A stretch of DNA of 64,000 bases from Zoogloeaceae bacterium (GCA_024235595.1 JACKMC010000001.1:806001-870000), one strand, 5' to 3'. Counted from the first letter of the stretch, positions 52,778 to 62,132 are shown. Program-made: numbers and translations. Notes: generated from the letters alone by a model not told the origin.

Positions 52778-54850
52778 ATGAAATCCATTGTCCGCATCGC
52801 CGCTGTCCTCGCCGGGCTGCTCCTGCTGCTCGTCATCGGCCTCGCCCTCTACCTTCGATTCGCCTTCGATCCAAACGACTATCGGGAAACGCTTGCCGAG
52901 GTGGTGCGTGAGCGCACCGGTCGCGAGCTCGAGATCGAAGGCGACATCGGCCTTTCAGTATTCCCTTCGCTCGCGATCGAATTGGGCGCGACCAGGCTGG
53001 GCAATGCGGCGGGGTTTTCGGAGCGGCCTTTTGCCAGCGTGGACACGGTACAGGCCGGCGTCAGGCTGCTGGCGCTGCTCGGCGGCAAGGTCGAGGTCGA
53101 TCGTATCGTGCTCGACGGGCTGAGCCTGAGCCTCGAGAAGCGCGCCGACGGCAGCACCAACTGGGCCGACCTGGGCAACGGCCAAAGAAGCACCGAGGCC
53201 GCTGACGATGAGCACGGCGGCGGTGCCGGCGCGGCGGCTTTCGAACTTGATGGCATCGAGGTGCGCAATGCCCGAGTGCGCTGGGATGACCGCCAGTCAG
53301 ACACCACGCATTCCATCGAAGGGCTCAGCCTCGAAGCCGGCGCGATCCGGCCAGGTGCGCCATTCCCGCTCGAGGCCGGGCTCGCCTTCAGATCGGCCAG
53401 GCCGGCCATCGACGGCGCGTTGAAGCTCACCGGGCAGGCCAGCATCGACACCCTTGCCGGGCGCTACGCACTCGCCGACATGCAGTTGACGCTCGATGCC
53501 GAGGGGCCGGCGGTTCCCGGCGGCAAGACCAAGGTCTTGCTCGGCGGCGCACTCGCGGCAGATCTTCCCGCGGGCACGGCCAGCGCCAAGGGCCTGCAGC
53601 TCGAAGCCTACGGGCTTGCGCTGCAGGCCGACCTTGCGGTGACCGGTATCGGCGCTAGCTTGAACGTTGCGGGACCGCTCAAGCTCGCCGAGTTCGAGCC
53701 TGCGGCGCTGCTCAAGGCGCTCGCCATCGCCGCACCGACCGATGCGGCGGTGCTCAAGCGCGCCAGCCTGTCGGCACAACTCGACGGCGGCAGCTCCCGC
53801 ATGGCGCTTCGCGATCTGGCGCTGGGCCTTGACGACAGCAAGCTGAGCGGGCGCTTGGCGATCGAGGACTTCGATCGCATGGCCTTGCGTTTCGACCTGG
53901 CGCTGGACAGGATCGATATCGACCGTTACCTGCCGCCCGGTGAAGACAAAGCCGCCAAGGGCGCTGGCACTGCGGGCGGCGAACAGGGACCGGCATTGCC
54001 CGCCCTGGATGTGGACGGCCGCCTTGCGGTGACGGAGCTCAAGGTGTCGGGGCTCGCCGCGGGCGACATCAAGCTTGCGCTGAGCGGGCAGGGCGGGCGC
54101 TATCGCGTGAAGCCCGAGGCTACCCTGTATGGTGGCCGCTATCGCGGCGATATCGGCCTCGACGGTCGGCGCGCCGCGCTGGCCGTGACTGCCGACGAGC
54201 AGCTCTCGGGGGTGGCGATCGGCCCCTTGCTGCGTGCCCTGACGGGCAAGGAGGAGAAGCTCACCGGCCGTGCGGATGTCGGCATCAAGGTGAGCACCTC
54301 GGGTCCCGATGCCGCAGCCTACAAGCGCAATCTCGATGGCCGCGTGAGCCTGCGGGTCGCCGACGGCGCGGTCAAGGGCGTGAATGTCGCCGCCTACCTG
54401 CGTCAGGCCCAGGCGCGCCTGAGCGGCAAGCCCGTTGCCGAGGCGGGCGAGGCCCAGCAGACCGATTTTTCCGATCTTACCGCGACCATCACCCTCGATG
54501 GCGGGGTGGCGCGCAATGAGGACCTCAGTCTGCGCTCGCCACTGCTGAGGGTGGCTGGCGAGGGCAGCGCCAACCTCAACACCGAGGCGATCGACTATCT
54601 CGTGAAGGCCTCTGTGGTCGGCACCTTGACCGGCCAGGACGGCAAGTCACTCGAGCGCTTGCGCGGGGTGACGGTGCCGATACGCGTCGCGGGCAGCTTT
54701 GCCGAGCCTCGCTTCAGTCTCGATGTGGACAGCCTGGTCAAGGGCGCGGTGCAGGAGAAGATCGAGGAGAAGAAGGCCGAGATCAAGAAGAAGGCCGGCG
54801 ACGCCATCAAGAAGGAGCTTGAAAAGGGGCTGGGCGGGCTGTTCCGCTGA
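52778..54850 (+). CDS. AsmA family protein
   Basis: 690 residues. One N-terminal membrane anchor (IAAVLAGLLLLLVIGLALYL), then RFAFDPNDYRETLAEVVRERTGRELEIEGDIGLSVFPSLAIELG, the AsmA start, a long repetitive beta region, and the conserved C-terminal domain with DGAVKGVNVAAYLRQAQARL, FSDLTATITLDGGVARNEDLSLRSPLLRVAGEG. Ends in a Lys/Glu-rich coiled tail. AsmA-like proteins bridge the periplasm and are linked to lipid transport to the outer membrane. Confidence 0.93.
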   Translation: MKSIVRIAAVLAGLLLLLVIGLALYLRFAFDPNDYRETLAEVVRERTGRELEIEGDIGLSVFPSLAIELGATRLGNAAGFSERPFASVDTVQAGVRLLALLGGKVEVDRIVLDGLSLSLEKRADGSTNWADLGNGQRSTEAADDEHGGGAGAAAFELDGIEVRNARVRWDDRQSDTTHSIEGLSLEAGAIRPGAPFPLEAGLAFRSARPAIDGALKLTGQASIDTLAGRYALADMQLTLDAEGPAVPGGKTKVLLGGALAADLPAGTASAKGLQLEAYGLALQADLAVTGIGASLNVAGPLKLAEFEPAALLKALAIAAPTDAAVLKRASLSAQLDGGSSRMALRDLALGLDDSKLSGRLAIEDFDRMALRFDLALDRIDIDRYLPPGEDKAAKGAGTAGGEQGPALPALDVDGRLAVTELKVSGLAAGDIKLALSGQGGRYRVKPEATLYGGRYRGDIGLDGRRAALAVTADEQLSGVAIGPLLRALTGKEEKLTGRADVGIKVSTSGPDAAAYKRNLDGRVSLRVADGAVKGVNVAAYLRQAQARLSGKPVAEAGEAQQTDFSDLTATITLDGGVARNEDLSLRSPLLRVAGEGSANLNTEAIDYLVKASVVGTLTGQDGKSLERLRGVTVPIRVAGSFAEPRFSLDVDSLVKGAVQEKIEEKKAEIKKKAGDAIKKELEKGLGGLFR

Positions 54851-54863
54851 CGGGCTGCGCGGC

Positions 54864-54884
54864 CGGGACGCCGCTCGCGTCCCG
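54864..54884. terminator. Hairpin between AsmA and the decarboxylase gene
   Basis: CGGGACGC pairs with GCGTCCCG around CGCTC, followed by CTTTCC on the plus strand. Shared 3' signal for two convergent genes. Confidence 0.5.
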
Positions 54885-54896
54885 CTTTCCTGCCTG

Positions 54897-57656
54897 CTAG
54901 TCGAGCGCCTGTATCACCGGCTTGGCTTCGAGTGCGGCCAGCGCCTTGGCGGTAAAGAAACGCAGCCCGAGTTCGGGTCGATAACCATGGATCTCCTTGA
55001 CGTCGAGGGCGCGCATGAAGGTGACGATCTCCTGGCTGAGCACCTGTCCCGGCACCAGGATGGGGAAACCCGGCGGGTAGGGAATCACGAAAGTGGTCGA
55101 CACCAGCTGGCGGCCGGTGGCCATCTCCTTCTCGATGGCGTCACCTTCGATCGGCAGGTATTCGCACTTGCTCTCGTCATAGGCAAGGAAGAAGGCCGAG
55201 CGAATGTCGCCTTCCGGCGTGCCCTCGCCGTGGCTGAGGCGGAACGCGTCGTGGAAACAACTGAAGTCCGGCAAGGGCGGGAGGTCCTCGCGCAGCGCCT
55301 TGACCTTGCGTTCGAAGATCCTTTTTTCGACGTTGCTGGCGTCGTCGAGGCGATCGTCGAGCTCGGCGGCAATCTTTACCAGGACCTCGATCAGGTAGGC
55401 GATCGAGGAGCGGGTGGTGCCGATATTGGTCATGAACAACACGGTGTTGCGCGAGGTCTTGTTGATCTGGATGCCGTGCCTGTCCATCAGGATCTGGTTC
55501 TTGAAGGTGTCACCGTCCCAGCCGGAAGCTGAAACCGACAGCGTGACCCGGGTGGCGTCGAGCACGAATTCGTCTTCGGTCCACGCCTGCATGATGTCGC
55601 TCCAGCCGTGTTCCGGGTCCCAGTAGCTCTTGATGCCTGACTTGCGGTATTCGGCCGGGATCATGTCCGCCACCCGCAGTACATGGAAGTACTTGCTGAT
55701 CAGCGGATGGTGGTTGATCGCCTTGCGCAGCGACATCGCCTGCTCGACCTGACGCTGGATGAATTCGAAGCCCTCGAGCTCCACCTGGCGGCGGCCGACG
55801 TCGAGCGAGGCAATGATCTGGTAGTTGGGCGAGGTCGATGTATGAGTCATGTAGGCTTCGTGGAAAGCCTGCTCGACCTCGTCCTTGAAGTCCTGGTCGT
55901 GCACATGGATCATCGAACCCTGGCGCAGCGCGGTGAGCGTCTTGTGGGTGGACTGGGTGGTGTAGACACGCACCCGTACCTTGTCCGGATCGGGCATGAG
56001 CCGCGCCTTGAGCAGCGTCTCGTCGTCCGCATCGACCATCTTTTCCTTGTACTTGGCGTAGGCGGCGCGGTATTCCTCGGAGCGATAGCGCGCCCTCAGC
56101 ACGCTCGCGCAATGCATGCCGGTGCGGCGGCGGTAGGCCGGGCCGAAGCGGGCAAAGGCAAACCAGGCTTCGTCCCACAGAAAGACCAGGTCCGGTTTGA
56201 TGGCAAGGCATTCCTCCATCACGCGTTCGACGTTGTACACGATCCCGTCGAAGGTGCAGTTGGTGAGCAGCAGCATGCGCACCCGGTCGAGCTTGCCGGC
56301 TGCCTTGAGTTCCAGCAGGCGGTGCTTGATTTCCCTGAGCGGCACAGCGCCGTACATCGAGTAGTCGTTGAGCGGGTAGCTGTCCAGATAGACGACCTGC
56401 GCGCCCGCCAGCACCATGCCGTAGTGATGGGATTTGTGACAGTCGCGGTCCACCAGCACGATGTCGCCGGGGCGAACGATGGCCTGCACCACGATCTTGT
56501 TGCAGGTCGAGGTGCCGTTGGTGGAAAAGAAGGTCTGCTTGGCGCCGAAGGCCCGGGCCGCCTTTTCCTGGGCTTTCTTGATGGGGCCATGCGGCTCGAG
56601 CAGGCTGTCGAGCCCGCCCGAGGTGGCCGAGGTCTCGGCGAGGAAGATGTTCATGCCGTAGAACTCGCCCATGTCCTTGATCCAGTGCGAGCGGGTGATC
56701 GACTTGCCGCGACTGATCGGCATTGCGTGGAACACCCCGGTGGGCTTGCGCGCATATTGGGTGAGGGCGTTGAAGAAGGGGGCCTCGAAGCGGTCCGAGA
56801 CGCCGCGCAGGATGTTGAGGTGCAGGTCCAGGTGGTCTTCCTGGTTGTAGAAGACGCGACGGCAGTTGCCGAGATCGGCCCCCGCAATCTCCTCCACCGA
56901 TTGGTCGGTGAACAGGTAGACATCCAGCTCGGGCCGCAGCTTGGCGATCAGCCGGCACAGTTCGGGGCCGTATTCCTTGGGCTCCACGTCCGCGAGCGCA
57001 TCCTCGTCGAGTCGCGATCGGTAGCGGTGCAGGATGTCGAGGGTCTGCTCCGATTCGAGCCTGAGGCCGTTGCGCACCACCACCACCTGCACGTTGTGGT
57101 TGAACATCACCCCGATCAGAGCATCGGTGAGGCTGGGAACGAATACCGGCTCGTACAGGAAGGGGTCCTCCGGGCGACGCATCGAGGCAACCTTGCGGCG
57201 CAGGTTGTCTTCCTGCATCGGCGAAAAGTTGTCGACAAAAAGGACTTCGAAATAGGGCAGCTCCTTGGCCAGCTTCTCGCTGGACTCGTCGTCAGGGCTG
57301 CCTTCGATCAGTTCGTCCACGTCGTAGTGATGCGGATTGCGGCGATAGCTGTTGCTGAGCAGTGCACGGCAGATGTTGCGCACCGTACTGGCGAGCGCCT
57401 CGAAGCGGCCTTCGACGATCAGTTCGCCGAGACGGTCAAAAGTATGGTGGCCGGGAAAGGCCCAGTAAACCTCGATCGGACGCAGCGATTCCAGCAACTC
57501 GACGACCGTCCTTTCGGCCTCGCCGCGTTTTCGTTCGGAGAGCTCATGCGTGAGCTGTTCGGTCGCGATCTTGAGGGCGGTCCAGCGGTCGGTGCGCAAT
57601 TGCAGCGCGCTGTAGTACTCGCCCAGGGATTTCTTGGCTTTCTTCGTTGGCTTCAT
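54897..57656 (-). CDS. Large Orn/Lys/Arg decarboxylase family protein (PLP)
   Basis: 919 residues, longer than LdcC/SpeC (about 710-755). A ~300-residue N-terminal region with a wing/receiver-like part (ELPYFEVLFVDNFSPMQEDNLRRK, NVQVVVVRNGLRLESEQT) precedes the fold-type I core: FSTNGTSTCNKIVVQA, RDCHKSHHYGMVLAG, FLWDEAWFAFARF with Asp495, and Schiff-base Lys572 in TTQSTHKTLTALRQGS. C-terminal domain IPYPPGFPILVPGQ is present. It probably decarboxylates a basic amino acid or a derivative to a polyamine. Last gene of a four-gene operon; 42 bp after the C45 gene. Confidence 0.9.
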   Translation of the reverse strand: MKPTKKAKKSLGEYYSALQLRTDRWTALKIATEQLTHELSERKRGEAERTVVELLESLRPIEVYWAFPGHHTFDRLGELIVEGRFEALASTVRNICRALLSNSYRRNPHHYDVDELIEGSPDDESSEKLAKELPYFEVLFVDNFSPMQEDNLRRKVASMRRPEDPFLYEPVFVPSLTDALIGVMFNHNVQVVVVRNGLRLESEQTLDILHRYRSRLDEDALADVEPKEYGPELCRLIAKLRPELDVYLFTDQSVEEIAGADLGNCRRVFYNQEDHLDLHLNILRGVSDRFEAPFFNALTQYARKPTGVFHAMPISRGKSITRSHWIKDMGEFYGMNIFLAETSATSGGLDSLLEPHGPIKKAQEKAARAFGAKQTFFSTNGTSTCNKIVVQAIVRPGDIVLVDRDCHKSHHYGMVLAGAQVVYLDSYPLNDYSMYGAVPLREIKHRLLELKAAGKLDRVRMLLLTNCTFDGIVYNVERVMEECLAIKPDLVFLWDEAWFAFARFGPAYRRRTGMHCASVLRARYRSEEYRAAYAKYKEKMVDADDETLLKARLMPDPDKVRVRVYTTQSTHKTLTALRQGSMIHVHDQDFKDEVEQAFHEAYMTHTSTSPNYQIIASLDVGRRQVELEGFEFIQRQVEQAMSLRKAINHHPLISKYFHVLRVADMIPAEYRKSGIKSYWDPEHGWSDIMQAWTEDEFVLDATRVTLSVSASGWDGDTFKNQILMDRHGIQINKTSRNTVLFMTNIGTTRSSIAYLIEVLVKIAAELDDRLDDASNVEKRIFERKVKALREDLPPLPDFSCFHDAFRLSHGEGTPEGDIRSAFFLAYDESKCEYLPIEGDAIEKEMATGRQLVSTTFVIPYPPGFPILVPGQVLSQEIVTFMRALDVKEIHGYRPELGLRFFTAKALAALEAKPVIQALD

Positions 57657-57698
57657 GTTTTTGTCTCCTCGCCTGGTGTTCTGTGTGTACGCGCTGGC

Positions 57699-58733
57699 CT
57701 AAGGCAATGGCGTCACTTCTGCTGCTGTCAATGGGTCGAGGGGCGGCTCGCCGAATGCGATCAGCCGCTGGCCCGGGTCGAACTGCGCAAAGGACTGGGG
57801 CCAGCTACTGCCCGGCCAGAAGAAATCCGCGCGCCCCTCGTTTGGCCAGTAGGCTGCCGAATAGACAGTGCCGAAGCCGCGATCGAAGGCTGTCGAGTAG
57901 ATCGGTGGTCGCAGGAAGGCGCCGATCAGTGTTTCCCCGTCGAGCTCGCTGTCCTGCAGCATCAGCAGCAGGCGGCGATGGCGCTCCACCGAGGAGGTGG
58001 CACTGGCATGCTGCTGCCACTCGATGCGCTGCTGGTGATTGGTGGCGGCGGCGGTACGGCGAATATCGCCGCGCTTGCCGGGCGCCATATGCACGGTCGC
58101 AAATTCTCCGGCGCGATCGACCAGGGTCACGTTGTAACTCATGTGCACGGGGATCCTCGCCAGCGCTGCGGCGGCATCAAGGGTGCGGCTGCAGGTCTCG
58201 AGCACGTAGCGCACGATCAGCGGCACGCCGAAGCCCTCGCCCACGTCCCGCCGCCCGCCGAATGACAGCGACACGGCCAGCCCGTCCTCATTGATGCCGT
58301 CGAGCAGACCCCAGGCGCAGTCGCTCATGCCGATCACCTGGCGTCCGTTCCAGGCCGTCTTGAGGATCAGGCCTTCGCACAACTGCGGCGGGTAGTCGTA
58401 GTTGCGCACCAGGATCGGGTGCTCGCCGGGCAATACCGCCTGCGAGCAGCCGCTGACATAGGGCGGAGGACAGAACAGCGACAGGAAGCGCGCCTCGAGA
58501 TCGCCGCCGCCGGCCAGCTCGACCAGCGCCTCGTAGGTTGGCAACAATTCCGGCATGTGGGTGCGCAGCGCGCGCACGCAGGGCAGGTAGTAGGGTCGCT
58601 CGGCGTCGCCGTTCTGCAGATACCAGCTTTGATAGGCTGGCCAGAATTCGCGGAACAGCGACTGCCATACGGGACCCGGCCGTGCTTCCTCGACGGCGCG
58701 AAAGAGCAGCGACTGGGTCTGGATCAGTGGCAT
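57699..58733 (-). CDS. C45-family autoproteolytic acyltransferase/hydrolase (NTN fold)
   Basis: 344 residues. YVSGCSQAVLPGEHPILVRNYDY contains the candidate nucleophile Cys96, exposed by self-cleavage in acyl-CoA:6-APA acyltransferase relatives. MSDCAWGLLDGINEDGLAVSLSFGG is the next conserved block, and MSYNVTLVDRAGEFATVHMAPG follows. Such enzymes cut or form amide bonds on small acylated amines. Precursor processing next to an amine-forming decarboxylase suggests an N-acyl intermediate. It starts 16 bp after the ATP-grasp gene. Confidence 0.82.
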   Translation of the reverse strand: MPLIQTQSLLFRAVEEARPGPVWQSLFREFWPAYQSWYLQNGDAERPYYLPCVRALRTHMPELLPTYEALVELAGGGDLEARFLSLFCPPPYVSGCSQAVLPGEHPILVRNYDYPPQLCEGLILKTAWNGRQVIGMSDCAWGLLDGINEDGLAVSLSFGGRRDVGEGFGVPLIVRYVLETCSRTLDAAAALARIPVHMSYNVTLVDRAGEFATVHMAPGKRGDIRRTAAATNHQQRIEWQQHASATSSVERHRRLLLMLQDSELDGETLIGAFLRPPIYSTAFDRGFGTVYSAAYWPNEGRADFFWPGSSWPQSFAQFDPGQRLIAFGEPPLDPLTAAEVTPLP

Positions 58734-58749
58734 GTGTGGCGGCCGCGGC

Positions 58750-60321
58750 TCAAAGGATCTTGAACGCGCCGGCCGTCGGTACCGCCTCGGCGAGTTCCTG
58801 AACGTCGCCCAGCGGCCTGCCCTTGTAGCAGCTCTGGATGCCGCGGATCCAGTTCGAGGCGCGGGTGTTGAGCTTGAAGTCGTCGCTCATCGAGCGGCCG
58901 CGGGTGATCAGGATGCCCAGGTCGGCGCCCTCGTAGCGGTAGTCGCCCGGCCCGGTGATGCGCAGCCAGAAGGCCTCGTTCTCGCTTTCCACCGCCAGGC
59001 GGTGGTAGTCGAAGCGATGGAAGGTCACGTTGCCGGCATCGTCCATGCGATAGATGCCCGACTCGGGCGCCTCCTCGACGATATCGACGCTGTCTTCGGT
59101 GTGCTTCATCACCAGCTGGCTCCAGCTGTCGATGTATTTCGGGTTCTTCCAGCGCTCGTTCATGGCCGCCACGTCGAGATCGAATTCGGCACCGCTGAAC
59201 TCGAGCAGGTGGAAGAAGAACAGCGGCGCATCGGCGTAGGCGAAGGCGGCGTGGTTGGTCATCGGGCTGGCGCCGCAGATGCGCGGATTGAGCTCGCCCA
59301 GATAGACCTCGTCGTTGTCCTGGTCTATCAGGAAGTCGAGGTCGAAGTAGCCGCGATAGCCCTCCTTGAGCAACTGGTTGCCGAAGGCGTAGGCGTAGTC
59401 GCGGGCGGTGATACGCGCCTTCTCGGTGAATGCACCGGGGAAGACCTCGTTGCCGCACCAGCCGCCCTTGTACGGGGTCAGCTCCTTGGCGCCGACGATT
59501 TCGGTGAGCAGCGGGCCGACCACCGTGCCGCACTTGGTGACGCAGGCCTCCAGCGTACCGCCGCGGCAGTTGATGCGCTTCATCACCTTGACCTCGGGAT
59601 CCTTGACGATCTCGTCGGCGTATTTCTTCCATTCTTCCTCGTTGGAGATGAAGAAGGTGGTGTGGCCGGAATCACCGAAGGCGGTCTGGATCACCAGGTC
59701 GTTGCCCAGCCCGTGCTCCTTGGTCAGCTCGAGCAGGTGCTCGTAGCTGTCGACCCTGGCGAGCACATTGGGTACCGACGGCACGCCGGCCTTGTTGCCG
59801 ATGCGCACGGTTTCCATCTTGTTGTCGCAGCGGGTGCGCAGCGCGGCCGACGGAAACCAGACTTCGATGCCGAGCTCCTTGCACAGTGCCTCGGTCTTTT
59901 CGTCGAACATCAGGAAGACCGCCACCGGATCGCCGCCGCGGCCCTTGATGTAGTCGAGCACTTCCTTGTGCTGGAGCATGTAGTTGTTGATGTCCTCGAT
60001 GCCCTCGAACTCCGGGTGGGGCTGCTCGGTGGGGACGAATACGTTCGGGTGGCGGCCATCGAAGCAATCGATGTAGTTGATGTGCTTGAAGTGGGGCACC
60101 CGCTCGTCCATGCCGGCCAGGTTGAAGTTGGTGGCGCTGATGAAATAGATGGGGCGCTCGTTGCGGTGAAAGAACAGGCGCAGATCCGACATGCTGGTGA
60201 TTTTTTCGCTCATTTCTTCTCTCCTCTCGCGATGTGGCGCTGCGGATTTTTGGCGATTGATGTTGATGCCTAGCCAGCCGACTGCAGCGATGAACAGGCC
60301 GAGAATCAGATAGGTGGTCAC
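58750..60321 (-). CDS. ATP-grasp ligase (biotin-carboxylase-like), possibly membrane-anchored
   Basis: 523 residues from a GTG at 60321, or 487 from the ATG at 60213. ATP-grasp core: DNKMETVRIGNKAGVPSVPNV, VIQTAFGDSGHTTFFISNEEEW, VMKRINCRGGTLEACVT and the metal-binding DLDFLIDQDNDEVYLGELNPRICGASPMTNHAAF. Lacks a biotin-carboxyl carrier part, so likely ligates a carboxylate to an amine. The ATG at 60213 has AGAGGAGA; the GTG at 60321 has GGAAGGAA and adds one membrane helix (TYLILGLFIAAVGWLGI). Both may be used. Confidence 0.8.
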   Translation of the reverse strand: MTTYLILGLFIAAVGWLGININRQKSAAPHRERREEMSEKITSMSDLRLFFHRNERPIYFISATNFNLAGMDERVPHFKHINYIDCFDGRHPNVFVPTEQPHPEFEGIEDINNYMLQHKEVLDYIKGRGGDPVAVFLMFDEKTEALCKELGIEVWFPSAALRTRCDNKMETVRIGNKAGVPSVPNVLARVDSYEHLLELTKEHGLGNDLVIQTAFGDSGHTTFFISNEEEWKKYADEIVKDPEVKVMKRINCRGGTLEACVTKCGTVVGPLLTEIVGAKELTPYKGGWCGNEVFPGAFTEKARITARDYAYAFGNQLLKEGYRGYFDLDFLIDQDNDEVYLGELNPRICGASPMTNHAAFAYADAPLFFFHLLEFSGAEFDLDVAAMNERWKNPKYIDSWSQLVMKHTEDSVDIVEEAPESGIYRMDDAGNVTFHRFDYHRLAVESENEAFWLRITGPGDYRYEGADLGILITRGRSMSDDFKLNTRASNWIRGIQSCYKGRPLGDVQELAEAVPTAGAFKIL

Positions 60322-60351
60322 GATGCTTATTCCTTCCCGGCCTTCAAGAAC

Positions 60352-61332
60352 TTAGGAATGATCATGGTCCGACTGCGGCGCGAACGGTGCGTCGCTCGCA
60401 GCGTGGTCGGCAGGGGCGGGCAGGATCGATCCATCGGGGCCTGCGATTGCACCCGCCGGCAATTCGGAGGCGGCGCGCGATGCGCGTGCCGGCTTGACCA
60501 GCGGTCCAAGGCTGTGCAGGTAACCGTCGATTGCCTTGTCTTTTTGGTACACCGGAAATTCGACCGGCCGGTCACGGAAGCTTTTCAGGGTCTGGCCGAG
60601 GCCACGGATGCCGACTTCCCGCTCGCGTCTGACCCGCGACAGGTCGATCTCGACCGGAATCGTCTCTTCGCCACCGCCAGCCTCGTGGATCACATAGCCG
60701 GATGGACCAACGACGATCGAGCGGCCGGTTCCGCAGTCTCCGACCCCATTGATATCGAAGAAGTAGCACTGATTGATGGTGGCATTGGCGCGGGCGATCG
60801 GCAGCTCGACATCGCGGTCGATGGTGTCGGTCATTGTCGGATGCAGGATACATTCCGCGCCCAGTGAAACCAGCGTGCGGGTTGTCTCCGGGAACCACAT
60901 GTCGTAGCAGATCGAGACCCCGAAACGCCCCGCCTCGGCAACGTCGAACACACAGAATTCGGTGCCCGGCTTGATGCCCGTCTCGTAGGGCTGGAACGGA
61001 AACATCTTGCGGTAGCGCTGGATGACCTCGCCGTTCGGGTTGATCACAGGGGTGGTGTTGTAGATGTCGTCGCCGACGCGCTCGAAAATGGATCCAGGCA
61101 GCAGCCAGACGCCGTGCTTGGCAGCCATCTGGCAGAAGATCTGCTCTGCATGGCCACCCGTCGGCTGGGCGTGGTAGGGCGAGGGTCCGTAGGGCGCAAG
61201 CTCGCTGAACAGCACCATCTGCACCCATGGAAAGCGCGCCATGAGGATGTCGAGCTTGCGGCCCATGGCGGTGATGTTCTCGTGCTGTGTCGAGATCTCC
61301 ATCTGAATACCGGCGATGGCAAACGGAACCAT
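60352..61332 (-). CDS. Nitrilase/carbon-nitrogen hydrolase
   Basis: 326 residues. Catalytic triad Glu44 (FSELAPYGP), Lys109 (RYRKMFPF) and Cys142 (SICYDMWFPETTR) of the nitrilase superfamily. Overall similar to aliphatic amidase/N-carbamoylputrescine amidase-like members, with a Pro/Ala-rich tail ending in a His/Asp-rich QSDHDHS. First gene of the operon; its product probably releases ammonia from an amide or carbamoyl group. AAGGAGAGACTGA-ATG ribosome-binding site. Confidence 0.88.
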   Translation of the reverse strand: MVPFAIAGIQMEISTQHENITAMGRKLDILMARFPWVQMVLFSELAPYGPSPYHAQPTGGHAEQIFCQMAAKHGVWLLPGSIFERVGDDIYNTTPVINPNGEVIQRYRKMFPFQPYETGIKPGTEFCVFDVAEAGRFGVSICYDMWFPETTRTLVSLGAECILHPTMTDTIDRDVELPIARANATINQCYFFDINGVGDCGTGRSIVVGPSGYVIHEAGGGEETIPVEIDLSRVRREREVGIRGLGQTLKSFRDRPVEFPVYQKDKAIDGYLHSLGPLVKPARASRAASELPAGAIAGPDGSILPAPADHAASDAPFAPQSDHDHS

Positions 61333-62132
61333 TCAGTCTCTCCTTGGGGCCCTTGCTTCGGGCAATATCTGATTCGAGGTTGGAAAATCCTTTCCGCTAT
61401 CGGGAGACACCCCGCCGTGTCCGGGGCCGCTGGTGAGTGCCAGTGTCGTTTGCTCGCTGGCGAGTCCTTGGCGCCTGTCGTAGCCGCGGCCTGACCCAGT
61501 TCGAGGCAAGGCGTCGACCTTGACCCTGTCTCGCATACTGGCCGGCAGGGTCGTGAGATTGCAAGCGACGGCGCAAGGTCGCAGTGGCGGCACAGCAATC
61601 TGCAGCCGCCGTGAAGCGACCTCAGGGTAGCTATAATTGGCTATAAAACAGCGTGTTGTGAAATTATTTCAACGAGACCGCCGGAAGGCGGTCGCCGGAG
61701 TGGCTCCATCTCCCGACGTGAAATTGGATCCCGACAACCCCTGACAGCCCCGGTCTGGCAGGCTGGCCTGCTGGTACGATTGAGATGCGGCAACGTGAAA
61801 ATGCTCCGGTCTCGTCAAGCCTCGGCGGGGTGAAAATAGTCGCACGAACAGATAATCGAACGTTTGTTTATGGATCGCGTTGATGCATGATGTCAATCTG
61901 GCAACCGCCGGGGCTTGGCGTCCCTGCAGCAATGTGGCCGGTATTCCGGTTGCTCATCGCGATCGGCTGAGGCAAGGTAATAGTTGCTCGCTGTAAGAAC
62001 GCTGCCAGGCAGGAACGCGGTCAGGCAGCGGGCGTGACAATGCTGTTGCAGGCAGGTGTTCCAGATGCGCGTCCGGGGCCGCAACCGGCCCGGTCAGCTT
62101 CGAATTGCGTTTTGAACAGGAGAGAATCGACT
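61333..62132. other. 800-bp divergent intergenic region with regulatory-looking motifs
   Basis: No convincing gene. It contains an AT-rich patch (CTATAATTGGCTATAAAACA, 61631-61650), a perfect palindrome TGAAAT-T-ATTTCA at 61659-61671, a 7-bp hairpin GACCGCC-GGAA-GGCGGTC at 61676-61693, and four GTGAAA(A/T)T octamers at 61658, 61718, 61795 and 61830. TTGATGCATGATGTCAA near 61890 is a weak dyad. It should hold the promoters of the nitrilase operon and the TRAP genes. Confidence 0.6.
61659..61671. promoter_or_regulatory. Perfect palindrome, possible operator
   Basis: TGAAAT-T-ATTTCA, just downstream of an AT-rich patch that could be a -10 region, in the divergent region of the nitrilase operon and TRAP genes. 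Confidence 0.4.

Noticed and set aside
61742..61775. Sigma-54 promoter candidate around TGGCAGG
   Set aside because: The GC of the -12 element is one base off the required spacing.
61669..61932. 87-residue minus-strand frame in the TRAP/nitrilase gap
   Set aside because: No ribosome-binding site, no hydrophobic or domain pattern, and it overlaps the palindrome/hairpin region.
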